Numbered from the stretch's first letter, positions 16,787-26,422 are shown. The stretch: DNA of 48,855 nucleotides from Proteobacteria bacterium SG_bin9 (GCA_002083525.1 LWDM01000021.1:1-48855), one strand, 5' to 3'. A program made the numbers and translations. Notes: a model not told the origin generated them from the sequence alone.

Positions 16787-17069
16787 GCATAAGAGATAGG
16801 CGGATGACCGAGTTGAAGCCGACGATCAGCAACCCTCGGCAGCGAAAGCATTAAGGACGCAAGCGTATTTCACCTTGAAAGCGCCGCCTTCCTGTTCCAT
16901 ATGACCGCCACGACCTTGAGAATCATCAGGTCCCTGCAAGCTGCGTGTTCGAGCCCTTCAGCGGGCCCAGGCTTGCCCCCCGTCTCGCCAACACACGACA
17001 CCCTAAACACGCTGGTGTCCCGAGACTTGCCCGTACCTGGCAGCCCGCCAGGACGCGCACTCCCTTTTT

Positions 17070-18494
17070 ATGGAAAGACCGCTTTTGACCTCCTTTCAGG
17101 ATTTCGGCCTCGCCGATCCCATCGCCCGTGCGCTCAAGGAAGAGAACTACGTCACGCCCACGCCCATTCAGGCCCAGACCATTCCGATCGCCCTGACCGG
17201 CCGCGATGTGGTCGGCATCGCCCAGACCGGCACCGGCAAGACCGCCTCCTTCGCCCTCCCGATCCTCCACCTGCTGCTCCAGTCGCGCATCAAGCCGCAG
17301 TCGAAGCACTGCCGCGTGCTGGTGCTGAGCCCAACCCGCGAGCTGTCCGGACAGATTCTCGACAGCTTCAACGCCTACGGCCGCCACATGCGCCTGACTT
17401 CGGCGCTCGCCATCGGCGGCGTGCCGATGGGCCGCCAGGTCCGTGCCGTGATGCAGGGCGTCGAGGTGATGGTGGCCACCCCCGGCCGCCTGCTCGACCT
17501 CGTGCAAGGCAACGCGCTGAAGCTCAATCAAGTCGAATTCCTCGTCCTCGACGAGGCCGACCGTATGCTCGATATGGGCTTCATCAACGACATCCGGAAG
17601 ATCGTGGCCAAGCTGCCGATGCGCCGGCAGACGCTCTTCTTCTCGGCGACCATGCCAAAGGACATCGCCGACCTCGCCGAGCAAATGCTGCGCGATCCGG
17701 CGCGGGTCGCGGTGACGCCGGTCGCCTCGACCGTCGACCGCATCGAACAGCGCGTGATCCAGGTCGATCATGCGGCCAAGCCTGCCCTGCTCGCCAAGCT
17801 TCTAACGCAGGAGCCGGTCAACCGCGCCCTCGTTTTCACCCGCACCAAGCATGGCGCCGACAAGGTGGTGAAGGGCCTCGCCAAGTCGGGCATCGCCGCC
17901 GAGGCGATCCACGGCAACAAGTCGCAGAACCACCGTGAACGCGTCCTGGCGGCCTTCCGCTCGGGACAGATCCGCACCCTGGTTGCGACCGACATCGCCG
18001 CCCGCGGCATCGACGTCGACGGTGTCAGCCACGTCGTGAATTTCGACCTTCCGAACGTGCCGGAAACCTATGTGCACCGCATCGGCCGCACCGCCCGCGC
18101 CGGAGCCGATGGTGTCGCCATCTCGCTCTGCGCCGGCCCCGACGAGCACGGCTACCTCCGCGATATCGAACGGCTGATCCGGATCAGCCTGCCGAAGGAA
18201 GACCTGCGGACCCCCGGCGGCCCGCGTGATGCGGCCCCGGCCCCACACCACCGCCCCGGCCGCGGCGGTCATCATCACGGGCATGGCAACCGGCCCCAAC
18301 GCGACGCAGCTGCCCCCGGATCGAAGGGGCCGCGCCGGCGCCGCAAGCATGGTAGCGGCGGCGGTCAGCAGAACCGGCATGAGGCGCCGCGCCCATCGCA
18401 CGGCGGCAAGAGTGATGGTATTCAAGGCGTCGCATTTTTGCGCCGCGAAAGCCGGCCTGCAAAGCCACACCGTAACCGCAATTCAAACAGCTAA
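17070..18494 (+). CDS. DEAD-box ATP-dependent RNA helicase, RhlE-like
   Basis: This 474-residue protein has the two RecA-like domains. Motif I AQTGTGKT (51-58), Ia SPTREL, DEAD (161-164), SAT (192-194), the second-domain motifs TRTKHGADK, ATDIAARGID and HRIGRTAR (336-343) are intact. The tail after about 380 is rich in His, Arg, Gly and Lys and probably binds RNA. Such helicases unwind rRNA and mRNA, often in the cold or in ribosome assembly; the following IF-1 and nearby cold-shock gene support this. The ATG has no ribosome-binding site, whereas an in-frame TTG at 17085 has GGAAAG 7 nt before it. Confidence 0.95.
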   Translation: MERPLLTSFQDFGLADPIARALKEENYVTPTPIQAQTIPIALTGRDVVGIAQTGTGKTASFALPILHLLLQSRIKPQSKHCRVLVLSPTRELSGQILDSFNAYGRHMRLTSALAIGGVPMGRQVRAVMQGVEVMVATPGRLLDLVQGNALKLNQVEFLVLDEADRMLDMGFINDIRKIVAKLPMRRQTLFFSATMPKDIADLAEQMLRDPARVAVTPVASTVDRIEQRVIQVDHAAKPALLAKLLTQEPVNRALVFTRTKHGADKVVKGLAKSGIAAEAIHGNKSQNHRERVLAAFRSGQIRTLVATDIAARGIDVDGVSHVVNFDLPNVPETYVHRIGRTARAGADGVAISLCAGPDEHGYLRDIERLIRISLPKEDLRTPGGPRDAAPAPHHRPGRGGHHHGHGNRPQRDAAAPGSKGPRRRRKHGSGGGQQNRHEAPRPSHGGKSDGIQGVAFLRRESRPAKPHRNRNSNS

Positions 18495-18517
18495 CCGCAT
18501 TCGTTCTGGAGAACCCT

Positions 18518-18802
18518 ATGGCGAAAGAAGAGCTGATCCAGTTCGAAGGACTGGTCACCGAAATCCTCCCCGATGCCCGCTATCGCGTGCAGCTCGATGC
18601 CGGACACGAAATCATCGCCTACACCGCAGGCAAGATGAAGAAGAACCGCATCAAGACGCTCGCCGGCGATCGCGTGACAATCGAGATGTCGCCGTACGAT
18701 CTGGAAAAAGGCCGCCTCATCTTCCGTCACAAGGACGAGCGTCCCGGCGGCGCACCCGTTCCCCGCGGTGGCCAAGCACGCGGCCAGTTCCGGCGCCGCT
18801 GA
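18518..18802 (+). CDS. infA: Translation initiation factor IF-1 paralogue with Arg/Gly tail
   Basis: S1/OB-fold protein: AKEELIQFEGLVTEILPDAR, then RVQLDAGHEIIAYTAGKMKK and RIKTLAGDRVTIEMSPYDL are typical IF-1 sequence. Canonical IF-1 is 72 aa; this one has 94 because of a C-terminal RPGGAPVPRGGQARGQFRRR extension. GGAGA lies 7 nt before the ATG. It follows the helicase by 23 nt and is likely co-transcribed. I infer an auxiliary IF-1 or RNA chaperone; whether another infA exists cannot be seen here. Confidence 0.92.
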   Translation: MAKEELIQFEGLVTEILPDARYRVQLDAGHEIIAYTAGKMKKNRIKTLAGDRVTIEMSPYDLEKGRLIFRHKDERPGGAPVPRGGQARGQFRRR

Positions 18803-19079
18803 ACGGCGTCAAATGCGGCGGACACTCTCGTGCCCGCCGCCTCATTCGATTGCGCCGCAATTGAGACAAATTGCCCGGCGGGAAAAAATCGGCCCACTCC
18901 GGATTGTTTCAGGCTTTTTTTTCGCCTAAACTTCGGCCCATCGATTTTCGGCCGGACGTGACATGGGCTACCACCGGTACAGCCGGTTTAGACGCTGACG
19001 ACCTCACCCAAAATTCGATATCACCAACCCGCTTCGCCGTGGGTTTTGACGCGACTTAAGTATCGAAAAGGACTTCCCC

Positions 19080-19292
19080 GTGAGCATGGGAACAGTGAAG
19101 TGGTTTAACGCGACTAAGGGCTACGGCTTCATTCAGCCGGATGATGGCGGCAACGACGTGTTCGTGCACATCAGCGCCGTCGAGCGCGCCGGTCTCGGCA
19201 CGCTGCGCGAAGGGCAGAAGATCAGCTACGAGATCGTAGCCGATCGCCGTTCGGGCAAGTCGTCTGCCGACAATCTGCGCGCCGCAGGCTGA
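19080..19292 (+). CDS. Cold-shock domain protein (CspA family)
   Basis: A 70-residue single cold-shock domain: RNP1 KGYGFIQPD and RNP2 DVFVHIS are present, after MGTVKWFNATK. It binds single-stranded RNA and DNA as a chaperone. Start at GTG 19080 is supported by AAGGA 7 nt upstream; ATG 19086 is the alternative. The 277 nt upstream contain no gene and may hold a long leader. A strong terminator follows. Confidence 0.95.
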   Translation: MSMGTVKWFNATKGYGFIQPDDGGNDVFVHISAVERAGLGTLREGQKISYEIVADRRSGKSSADNLRAAG

Positions 19293-19344
19293 AGCGTTAC
19301 GCGGTCCGGCCGCGACAACGTAACAACTGCAGACCAGACAAGCG

Positions 19345-19378
19345 AAGGGCCGCGTTCAACGCGGCCCTTTTCGTTTTG
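19345..19378 (+). terminator. Terminator of the cold-shock gene, also usable by tadC
   Basis: GGGCCGCGTT (19347-19356) pairs with AACGCGGCCC (19358-19367), followed by TTTTCGTTTT. A second, weaker GCCGC/GCGGC hairpin with T-rich flank follows to about 19405. Read on the minus strand the same stem lies downstream of tadC. Confidence 0.8.
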
Positions 19379-19425
19379 CCGCATTCACGCGGCCGTTTGC
19401 TTTTGCCGATCGGATCAGTCGATGC

Positions 19426-20403
19426 CTACTGCATCGAGGCGACCTTGATGCCGGTCGGACCGAGGATCACCACGAACAGCACCGGCAGAAAGAACACGAT
19501 CATCGGCACGGTCAGTTTCGGCGGCAGCGCGGCAGCCTTTTTCTCCGCCTCGTTCATGCGGGAGTCGCGGCTTTCCTGCGCGAGCACGCGCAAGGTTTGA
19601 CCCAGCGGCGTGCCGTATCGCTCCGACTGCATGAGCGCGAGACAGACCGACCTGATGTTCTCAAGCCCGACGCGCTTCGAGAAATTCTCGTACGCCATCC
19701 GCCGGTCCTGCAGGTAAGACAGCTCGGCCGTCGTCAACGTAAATTCCTCAGCGAGAGGGATCGACTGTGAGCCGATTTCAACCGAGACGCGCCGGAACGC
19801 CGCTTCAATCGACATACCCGACTCGACGCAGATCAACAGCAAATCGAGCGCGTCCGGAAACGCCCGCTTGATCGAGAGTTGCCGTTTGCTGATCTTGTTC
19901 TTCAAAAACAGCATCGGCGCCTGCATGCCGAGGAACGCCGCCATCACGCACATGCCGAACCTGACTGTCGTCGTCTGCTCGGATTTGAGAATGAAGAAGA
20001 CGTAGATCGCCGTGAGCACAAAAAATATGACCGGCACCACCAGGCGGAAGAACAGGAACGTAACGTACGGAGCCTGCCCGCGATAACCGGCCATCACCAG
20101 TTGATCGCGCGCCGCTTCCTGACCGACCCATTTGCCGAGGTTGAAGTCGTCCACGACCCGCTGCACGACCTGCTTCGGATTCTGCCGCAGCGAAACCTTT
20201 TCGGAGCGCGCCAGCCGGTCACGCTCACGCTGCCGAATCCGCTCGCGCTCGCTCGCGACCGCTTTCATACGCTTCGACAGACCGCCGCCGGAGAACAGCG
20301 GCACCGCAAGCGTATAGACCGTCGCGGTCACCGCAATGGCGGCAAGCATCATCGCCATGAAGCGCGCGTCGTGCATTTTGCTGATAATGAACTCGACCAC
20401 CAC
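19426..20403 (-). CDS. tadC: TadC, pilus assembly inner-membrane protein (T2SSF domain)
   Basis: This 325-residue protein has an N-terminal helix, two helices near 115-165, the GspF-like core ALDLLLICVESGMSIEAAFRR (about 186-206) and a C-terminal helix (VPMIVFFLPVLFVVIL). With TadB it forms the platform on which the CpaF ATPase acts. The start is one of two adjacent GTGs (20403 or 20400) after GAGGG; the second has better spacing. It lies 7 nt after tadB and is the last gene of the operon. Confidence 0.93.
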   Translation of the reverse strand: MVVEFIISKMHDARFMAMMLAAIAVTATVYTLAVPLFSGGGLSKRMKAVASERERIRQRERDRLARSEKVSLRQNPKQVVQRVVDDFNLGKWVGQEAARDQLVMAGYRGQAPYVTFLFFRLVVPVIFFVLTAIYVFFILKSEQTTTVRFGMCVMAAFLGMQAPMLFLKNKISKRQLSIKRAFPDALDLLLICVESGMSIEAAFRRVSVEIGSQSIPLAEEFTLTTAELSYLQDRRMAYENFSKRVGLENIRSVCLALMQSERYGTPLGQTLRVLAQESRDSRMNEAEKKAAALPPKLTVPMIVFFLPVLFVVILGPTGIKVASMQ

Positions 20404-20410
20404 GCCCTCG

Positions 20411-21388
20411 TCAGAAATCGAAGTTGATCATCTTCTTCATCACGAAGATGCCCATGGCATACGACGCCGTACTGACCGCCAGCAGCATGTGCCCCATCGG
20501 AGTCACAAAGAGGACTTCCATATAGCCGGGGCTCGTGGCGTAAACGGCACCCATAACCACCAGCGGCAGGGCGCCGATGATCGTTGCCGACGCCTTCGCC
20601 TCCATCGACATGGCCTGAACCTTCGCCGCCATCTTCTTGCGATCGCGCAGAACCTTGGAGAGATTGCCGAGAGCTTCGGACAAGTTGCCGCCCGACTTGG
20701 TCTGGATCGCGATAACGATCGCAAAGAAGTTGGTCTCCGGCAGCGGCATGCGCTCGTACAACCGGCCGCACGCCTCACCGAGCGGCATGCCGATGGCTTG
20801 GGTTTCGATCACCGCAGCGAATTCGCTCTTGATCGGCTCCTTAGCGTCGGCAGCAACCATCTTGATCGAATCGAACAGCGGCAGACCGGCGCGGATGCCG
20901 CGGACGATAACGTCGACCGCATCCGGCAACCCATCGAGAAACTTCTTTTCGCGGCGCTTCTTCAGAAAGCCGAGCATCCAGCGGGGCAGACCGAAGCCCG
21001 CAGCGAAACCGAGTCCCAGGGCCGGAAGCGGCGCGAAACCGACGAAAAATGCGCCCGAGAGGACGGATAGCCCGATGACCGCCGAGATGATCAGGAACGT
21101 CTGTTTAGACCAGGACAGCCCTGCCTGTTGAATTCGAGTCGCGAGCGCAACCTTCTCGTTCTTTCTATGTCTGCTCTCGACTTCCTTCAGGCTTTCCTCG
21201 ACCTGCTCGCGGCGGCTGCGCTGGGCGCGCTCCGCCCGGCGGGTCGCGATCGGCTCTGCACGCGCCACCGAAGCCCGGCGTTTCTCGGCATTCTTCTCGC
21301 CGGAAAGATAGGGATAGATGAATACCCACGCGACGCCGCCGATCGCGAACGCCGCGAGAAAAGCGAGGGCCAGCGTTTGCATGTTCAT
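20411..21388 (-). CDS. tadB: TadB, pilus assembly inner-membrane protein (T2SSF domain)
   Basis: At 325 aa it has an N-terminal helix (LALAFLAAFAIGGVAWVFIY), a highly charged linker (about 30-80), paired helices (about 97-135), the core LPDAVDVIVRGIRAGLPLFDS and C-terminal helices. It is the partner of TadC in the Flp pilus platform. The ATG overlaps the cpaF stop (ATGA), so translation is coupled. Confidence 0.93.
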   Translation of the reverse strand: MNMQTLALAFLAAFAIGGVAWVFIYPYLSGEKNAEKRRASVARAEPIATRRAERAQRSRREQVEESLKEVESRHRKNEKVALATRIQQAGLSWSKQTFLIISAVIGLSVLSGAFFVGFAPLPALGLGFAAGFGLPRWMLGFLKKRREKKFLDGLPDAVDVIVRGIRAGLPLFDSIKMVAADAKEPIKSEFAAVIETQAIGMPLGEACGRLYERMPLPETNFFAIVIAIQTKSGGNLSEALGNLSKVLRDRKKMAAKVQAMSMEAKASATIIGALPLVVMGAVYATSPGYMEVLFVTPMGHMLLAVSTASYAMGIFVMKKMINFDF

Positions 21389-22869
21389 GACCGAATGCCC
21401 TGACCATCGCTGGTGTTGGCTTTTTCAGCGGCATCGAGCGCGGCGGCAAGACGCTTTTCCTCGCCGTAGTACCGGGCACGATCCCAGAAGCGCGGCCGGC
21501 CAATGCCGGTTCCGCGATGCTTGCCGATGATGTTGCCGTTCAGATCCTCGCCAACCATGTCGTACAGGAAGACATCCTGCGTGATGATGGTGTCGCCTTC
21601 CATGCCCATCACTTCGGTGATGTGCGTGATGCGGCGCGAACCATCGCGCAAACGCGCAGCCTGAACGACGACGTCGATCGACGCACAGATCATCTCGCGA
21701 ATTGTGCGCGACGGCAGCGAGTAGCCGCCCATGGTGATCATGGATTCGCAGCGCGACAGTGCTTCGCGTGGATTGTTGGCGTGCAGCGTGCCCATCGAGC
21801 CGTCGTGACCGGTATTCATCGCCTGCAACAGGTCGAACGCCTCGGGTCCACGGACTTCGCCGACGATGATGCGCTCCGGGCGCATACGCAGACAGTTTTT
21901 GACCAAATCGCGCATTGTCACCTGGCCCTCGCCTTCGATGTTCGGCGGGCGGGTTTCGAGGCGGACGACATGCGGCTGCTGCAGCTGGAGTTCGGCGGCG
22001 TCTTCGCAGGTGATGATTCGCTCGTCGTCGTCGATGTAGCGCGTGAGACAGTTCAGCAGCGTGGTCTTGCCGGAGCCGGTACCGCCCGAAATCAGAACGT
22101 TGACACGGCAACGGCCGATGACCTGCAGGATCTCGGCGCCTTCCGGCGAGATCGCACCGAACTTGACGAGCTGCTCGAGTGTCAGCTTGTCGCGCTTGAA
22201 CTTACGAATGGTGAGCGCGGGGCCGTCGATCGCCAGCGGCGGCACGATCGCATTGACGCGCGAACCGTCAATCAATCGCGCGTCGCAGATCGGCGAGGAT
22301 TCGTCGACGCGGCGGCCGACCTGACTGACGATGCGCTGACAGATGTTCAGAAGCTGCTGGTTGTCGCGGAAGCGAATGCCGGTCTTCTGAATCTTGCCCG
22401 AGACTTCGATGAAGACCGTTCCGGCGCCGTTGACCATGATGTCGGCAATGTCGTCGCGCGCCAGCAATGGCTCGAGCGGACCGTAGCCCAGCACGTCGTT
22501 GCAGATGTCGTCGAGCAGCTCTTCCTGCTCGGCAATCGACATCACGATGTTCTTGATCGCGATGATTTCGTTGACGATGTCGCGGATTTCCTCGCGCGCC
22601 GACTCGCCGTCGAGCTTGGAAAGCTGCGCAAGGTCGATCGCCTCGATCAGCGCGCCGAAGATCGTTGCCTTGACCTGATAGTAATTGTCGGATCGCCGTG
22701 CTTCAGCTGCCGGAGGCGGCGCCTGCCGCGCGGGCGCCAGGGGCGGCGAGGACACCGTCGCAGCAGGTTCGGGCAAACGCGGAGCAGCTGGCGCGAGCGC
22801 AGGCTCGGCAGGCCGAGCCACCGGCGCCGTCTTTGTAACAGTTTCAGCTCCGCTACGCTTACCGAACAC
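21385..22869 (-). CDS. cpaF: CpaF/TadA, pilus secretion ATPase
   Basis: A 494-residue type II/IV secretion ATPase that powers Flp pilus assembly. Walker A GGTGSGKTT, the Asp box IITCEDAAELQL, Walker B RIIVGEVRGPEAFDLL and the His box GSMGTLHANNP are present. The first 60 residues are Pro/Ala-rich linker. I prefer GTG 22869, which follows TTGGAG by 6 nt and gives FGKRSG; a TTG at 22890 would add 7 residues. Overlaps tadB by ATGA. Confidence 0.95.
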   Translation of the reverse strand: MFGKRSGAETVTKTAPVARPAEPALAPAAPRLPEPAATVSSPPLAPARQAPPPAAEARRSDNYYQVKATIFGALIEAIDLAQLSKLDGESAREEIRDIVNEIIAIKNIVMSIAEQEELLDDICNDVLGYGPLEPLLARDDIADIMVNGAGTVFIEVSGKIQKTGIRFRDNQQLLNICQRIVSQVGRRVDESSPICDARLIDGSRVNAIVPPLAIDGPALTIRKFKRDKLTLEQLVKFGAISPEGAEILQVIGRCRVNVLISGGTGSGKTTLLNCLTRYIDDDERIITCEDAAELQLQQPHVVRLETRPPNIEGEGQVTMRDLVKNCLRMRPERIIVGEVRGPEAFDLLQAMNTGHDGSMGTLHANNPREALSRCESMITMGGYSLPSRTIREMICASIDVVVQAARLRDGSRRITHITEVMGMEGDTIITQDVFLYDMVGEDLNGNIIGKHRGTGIGRPRFWDRARYYGEEKRLAAALDAAEKANTSDGQGIRS

Positions 22870-22925
22870 AGAACACTCCAACCACTTCAAGGTTGCGATT
22901 GGCCGGTCGCAACCTTCACTTTCAA

Positions 22926-24197
22926 CTAGCCGCTACGTCGCAGCTTCCCCAGCAACGGAGCCAAGAAGGAATTCTTCGGTTTCTTCAGTTCCCCGCGTCC
23001 GGTCATACGCTGGGCGATCTGATGAAACATGTCGGCGACCCGATGGTTTGCCGAGATTTCCGCGATCATCTGACCGTTGTTCGAGGCCGCGCCGAACATC
23101 TGCGGCTCGAACGGAATGGTCGCGATCGGATTTGCCTCGATCGCCTTTGCGAACTCGCCGGCATTGATTTCGGGACGCTTCGGGACCCCGACCTGATTGA
23201 GGCAATAAAGGGGAGCGCGATCGTTCGGGCGCGCGGCCTTCAGCAGATCATAGAGATTCTTCGTATTGCGCAGGTTCGCGAGATCGGGAGCCGCCACGAT
23301 CAGGATATCATCGGCGCCGATCAACGCGCGGCGGGACCAGCCCGACCACTGATGCGGCACGTCGAGCACGATGCACGGCATGGTGGTGCGCAGTGTATCG
23401 AAGATCGAGTCGAATGCTTCCGTTCCGAAATCGTAGACACGCTCGAGCGTCGCCGGCGCGGCCAGCAGGCTGAGATGGTCCGTGCACTTCGACAGCAAGC
23501 GATCGATGAACGCCGTGTCGACTCGGTCCGGGGAGAACACGGCATCGGCGATGCCTTGCGGCGGATCCTGATTGTAATCGAGACCAGCCGTCCCGAACGC
23601 CAGGTCCAGATCGACCACCACGGAATCCAGCGCGAGATCGCGTGCGATTGCCCAGGCGACGTTGTGAGCCACCGTCGAGGCGCCGACGCCGCCCTTGGCG
23701 CCCGTCACCGCGATGACACGGCCGACCGCCTTGGCTTCCGGCGACGAGAACAGCCCGCAGATCGCACGCACGATATCGATGGTACCGACCGGCGACATCA
23801 CATAGTCGCTGACGCCGCGACGCATCAGCTCGCGGTAGAACGTGACGTCATTGATGCGACCGACGACGACGACCCGCGTTCCCGCGTCGCAGACACCGGC
23901 AAGCTGGTCCAGCCCGGAAAGAATGTCGCCACGGCCTTCGGTTTCGACCAGAATGACGTTGGGGGTCGGGGCCGACCGATAGGCTTCGATCGCCGCCGCC
24001 ATGCCGCCCATTTGGATCTTGATGTGAGCCTTGCCAAGCCGCCTGTCTTCGCCGGCGGCCTGCACCGTCGCGGCAGTCTCCACCGTCTCGCAAAACGCCT
24101 GCACGGAGACGCGCGGCGCCGGAGCGATGTGCATATCCTCAGCCGGCGTCGATGCCGCCTCGGACTCGGTTTGATCCTGTCGCGCGTAGTTTATCAT
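22926..24197 (-). CDS. cpaE: CpaE/TadZ, pilus localisation ATPase
   Basis: A 423-residue MinD/ParA-like protein. An N-terminal receiver-like domain without phospho-acceptor motif (about 50-155) precedes the ATPase with a deviant Walker A, VTGAKGGVGASTVAHN (about 164-179), and VVDLDLAFGTAGLD. In other bacteria CpaE/TadZ places the Tad machinery at the pole. The ATG overlaps the cpaD stop (ATGA). Confidence 0.93.
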   Translation of the reverse strand: MINYARQDQTESEAASTPAEDMHIAPAPRVSVQAFCETVETAATVQAAGEDRRLGKAHIKIQMGGMAAAIEAYRSAPTPNVILVETEGRGDILSGLDQLAGVCDAGTRVVVVGRINDVTFYRELMRRGVSDYVMSPVGTIDIVRAICGLFSSPEAKAVGRVIAVTGAKGGVGASTVAHNVAWAIARDLALDSVVVDLDLAFGTAGLDYNQDPPQGIADAVFSPDRVDTAFIDRLLSKCTDHLSLLAAPATLERVYDFGTEAFDSIFDTLRTTMPCIVLDVPHQWSGWSRRALIGADDILIVAAPDLANLRNTKNLYDLLKAARPNDRAPLYCLNQVGVPKRPEINAGEFAKAIEANPIATIPFEPQMFGAASNNGQMIAEISANHRVADMFHQIAQRMTGRGELKKPKNSFLAPLLGKLRRSG

Positions 24198-24943
24198 TTT
24201 CCAACGTCGCTCAGTTTCGCCTTATCGGATTCCGGATAGGTCGTGGCCGTCGTCGTGCCCTTACGATATTTGTCGAACGCCAACGCGCGGCGCGGATAAT
24301 CCGCCGGCGTTTCGGCCCGCGGCTGCACCAGGTCCGACGGGTTGGCGACCATCGCAGCCATGTTCCGCTGCGTGGCGCAGCCGAAGTTGTGGTACTGCCG
24401 GTTTTCGAAATAGCTCTTGTTCTTGATCGACGGACCGATGTCTTCGGGCCAGATTCCGCATGGGCCGGCGTCGGCCGTGATCCGCGGATAATTCACGCGG
24501 ATGGTTGCGAACTGCCGCTCGCTGACCGGTTTGTAATCGCGAATCTTGATGCCGCGCGGCGGAACGCCCGCTGCCGTCAGCACGGCATGGATCTCGCGCA
24601 AGGAATCGCGCGCGGCCACCGCGTTCGGCGTGCCGACCGGCTGCTCGATGATGATTGCGCCCGTTCCTTCACGCAGCCAGGCTTGCGCCAACCCGCCGAT
24701 ATCCGATCGCTGCGATCCGGTCAGACCGCCGCGCTGAGACCCGACAAAGACTTCGACGGTACGGTCCGCCTCTTGAATGACAATCGGATGGCGCTGGCGA
24801 TAGTCGCTCGGGGTCGCCGCCGTGATCTCTTCCTTAGCTTCCTTGGTATGAAAGCAACCGCCCAGCAGCGTGGACACAACAAGCAGCAACGCGCCCGGTT
24901 TCAGGACCGCTGACCGATGAGATGAGGTGATGTGATTTTGCAT
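24194..24943 (-). CDS. cpaD: CpaD, pilus assembly lipoprotein
   Basis: This 249-residue protein has a signal peptide ending in the lipobox LLGGC, so Cys near residue 30 is probably lipidated. The C-terminal part has the conserved FGCATQRNMAAMVANPSDLVQPR segment typical of CpaD, which helps secretin function at the outer membrane. ATG 24943 has AGGCGAG before it and is preferred to TTG 24958. Confidence 0.92.
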   Translation of the reverse strand: MQNHITSSHRSAVLKPGALLLVVSTLLGGCFHTKEAKEEITAATPSDYRQRHPIVIQEADRTVEVFVGSQRGGLTGSQRSDIGGLAQAWLREGTGAIIIEQPVGTPNAVAARDSLREIHAVLTAAGVPPRGIKIRDYKPVSERQFATIRVNYPRITADAGPCGIWPEDIGPSIKNKSYFENRQYHNFGCATQRNMAAMVANPSDLVQPRAETPADYPRRALAFDKYRKGTTTATTYPESDKAKLSDVGK

Positions 24944-24954
24944 TGTTACTCGCC

Positions 24955-26412
24955 TCAATCGGTAATGAAACCAGCACCACGATAACGCCGGCCGGGCTCG
25001 ACCTTGCCGGGCACGCCGTAAACACGGTTGAGGTTGCCAAGCAGATCGGCCTGCGGATCCGACGTCTCGATGAAGCCGTCGTCGGGGCGCGACAGATCCT
25101 TCTGCGCCACAGCGCGAACCACGTAAGGCGTCACCAGCACCATGAGCTCGGTCTGCCGGTTGACGAAGTCACGACTGCGGAACAGCGCACCCAGAACGGG
25201 AATCTGCATCATGCCCGGCAGACCGTTGATGGCCTGCTTGGTCTGATCCTGAATCAAACCTGCCATCGCCAGCGAGCCGCCGGAGGGAATCTCGAGCGTC
25301 GTTTCCGCACGGCGCGTCTTGATCGACGGCACGTTGATCGTAGTGCCGAGCTGCGCCAGGGTCACAGAGTTGTCCGACGAAAGTTCGGACACTTCCGTCA
25401 TCACACGCAGGCTGATGCGGCCTTCTGCAAGCACCACCGGCGTGAAGTTGAGCGAGATGCCGAACTTCTTGTACTGAATCTGCGTCGTACAGATGCGGGT
25501 GACCGGATCGCACTGGAAACCCGCAGGAACCGGGAATTCGCCACCGGCAATGAACGTCGCCGCTTCGCCGGAGATGGCGGAGAGATTTGGCTCAGCCAGC
25601 GTTCGCACCACGCCCGCCGTTTCCATCGCGCGCAGCGTTGCCGTCACCGACTTGAACTGGCCCACGACGCTGCTGTCGGGTGAGATCGAGCGGCCGAGAG
25701 CGCCAAAGGAATTGACGTTGTTGAAATTCACGACCGCCGTGCCGTAGTTCAACCGCGCGTTCAGATCGACGCCGAGCTGCTTGATGATGTCGCGCTGCAC
25801 TTCCGCAACCGTGACCTTCAGCATCACCTGGTCGCGGCCGCGGACCACGATGTTGTTCACCACCTTGTCGGCGGCACCCGCAAGACGCGCAGCGATGTCC
25901 TGCGCCTGCTGCGCGTCGAGCGGGCTCGACACGCTGCCGGTCAGCATGACGGCGTCGCCTACGCCCTCAATCTGGACGTCGGAATTCGGAAACGCCTGCC
26001 GCAGCGCCGCGCGGGCGCCGTTCAGGTCGCGTTTGACGGCGATGTCGTAGGCGGCAATCTGCTGTCCCTGCGCATCGAAGAACACGATGTTGGTCTGGCC
26101 GACCGCAGCGCCGATGATATAGGCGCGCTGCGCCGACGGGATCACGGCGTTCGCGATCTTCGGATCGGCAACCAGCACATCCTTGATGTCGCGCGGCAGG
26201 TCGATCACGACCGACTTGCCGATTCCCAACGGGAGAAAACGCGCATTGAGCTGATCGGCGGCCATTGCAGCCGCCGGAGGCGGCGCAGCTTTATAATCGC
26301 TGGCCAGAACCGGCGCGATGACCGGGTTAAGGACCATCACCATCGCGGTCACTGCCGACAGAGCGCGAACCGCAACGGTCCGCATCGATCCGGCTTGTTC
26401 CCTGCGTGTCAT
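24955..26412 (-). CDS. cpaC: CpaC/RcpA, Flp pilus outer-membrane secretin
   Basis: The 485-residue protein has a signal peptide, the pilus N-terminal domain (LPLGIGKSVVIDLPRDIKDV; PKIANAVIP), a BON domain (VQIEGVGDAVMLTGSVSSP) and the secretin channel with VRTLAEPNLSAISGEAATFI and VPSIKTRRAETTLEIPSGGS. It forms the gated pore for the pilus. ATG 26412 has GAGGAC 7 nt upstream; the longer frame to 26499 is not protein-like. Confidence 0.95.
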   Translation of the reverse strand: MTRREQAGSMRTVAVRALSAVTAMVMVLNPVIAPVLASDYKAAPPPAAAMAADQLNARFLPLGIGKSVVIDLPRDIKDVLVADPKIANAVIPSAQRAYIIGAAVGQTNIVFFDAQGQQIAAYDIAVKRDLNGARAALRQAFPNSDVQIEGVGDAVMLTGSVSSPLDAQQAQDIAARLAGAADKVVNNIVVRGRDQVMLKVTVAEVQRDIIKQLGVDLNARLNYGTAVVNFNNVNSFGALGRSISPDSSVVGQFKSVTATLRAMETAGVVRTLAEPNLSAISGEAATFIAGGEFPVPAGFQCDPVTRICTTQIQYKKFGISLNFTPVVLAEGRISLRVMTEVSELSSDNSVTLAQLGTTINVPSIKTRRAETTLEIPSGGSLAMAGLIQDQTKQAINGLPGMMQIPVLGALFRSRDFVNRQTELMVLVTPYVVRAVAQKDLSRPDDGFIETSDPQADLLGNLNRVYGVPGKVEPGRRYRGAGFITD

Positions 26413-26422
26413 TTGCACGTCC

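Larger units (their letters stand above)
16554..17069. other. Divergent intergenic region between urtA and the RNA helicase
   Basis: This 516-bp gene-free stretch contains the sigma-54 promoter toward urtA (16626-16641) and a 12-bp palindrome (16775-16786). For the helicase side I see no convincing promoter; the roughly 200 bases before its start are GC-rich and may be a long 5' leader, as for many cold-regulated RNA helicases. The open frames crossing it have no protein-like sequence. Confidence 0.6.

Noticed and set aside
16901..17938. Plus-strand ORF of 345 aa overlapping the RNA helicase in another frame
   Set aside because: After about residue 50 it is an out-of-frame Arg/Pro/His-rich reading of the helicase, which has all DEAD-box motifs in its own frame.
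18815..18840. GCGGCGG/CCGCCGC hairpin after the IF-1 gene as a terminator
   Set aside because: Seven-bp stem with a 12-nt loop and no T-run; too weak to call.
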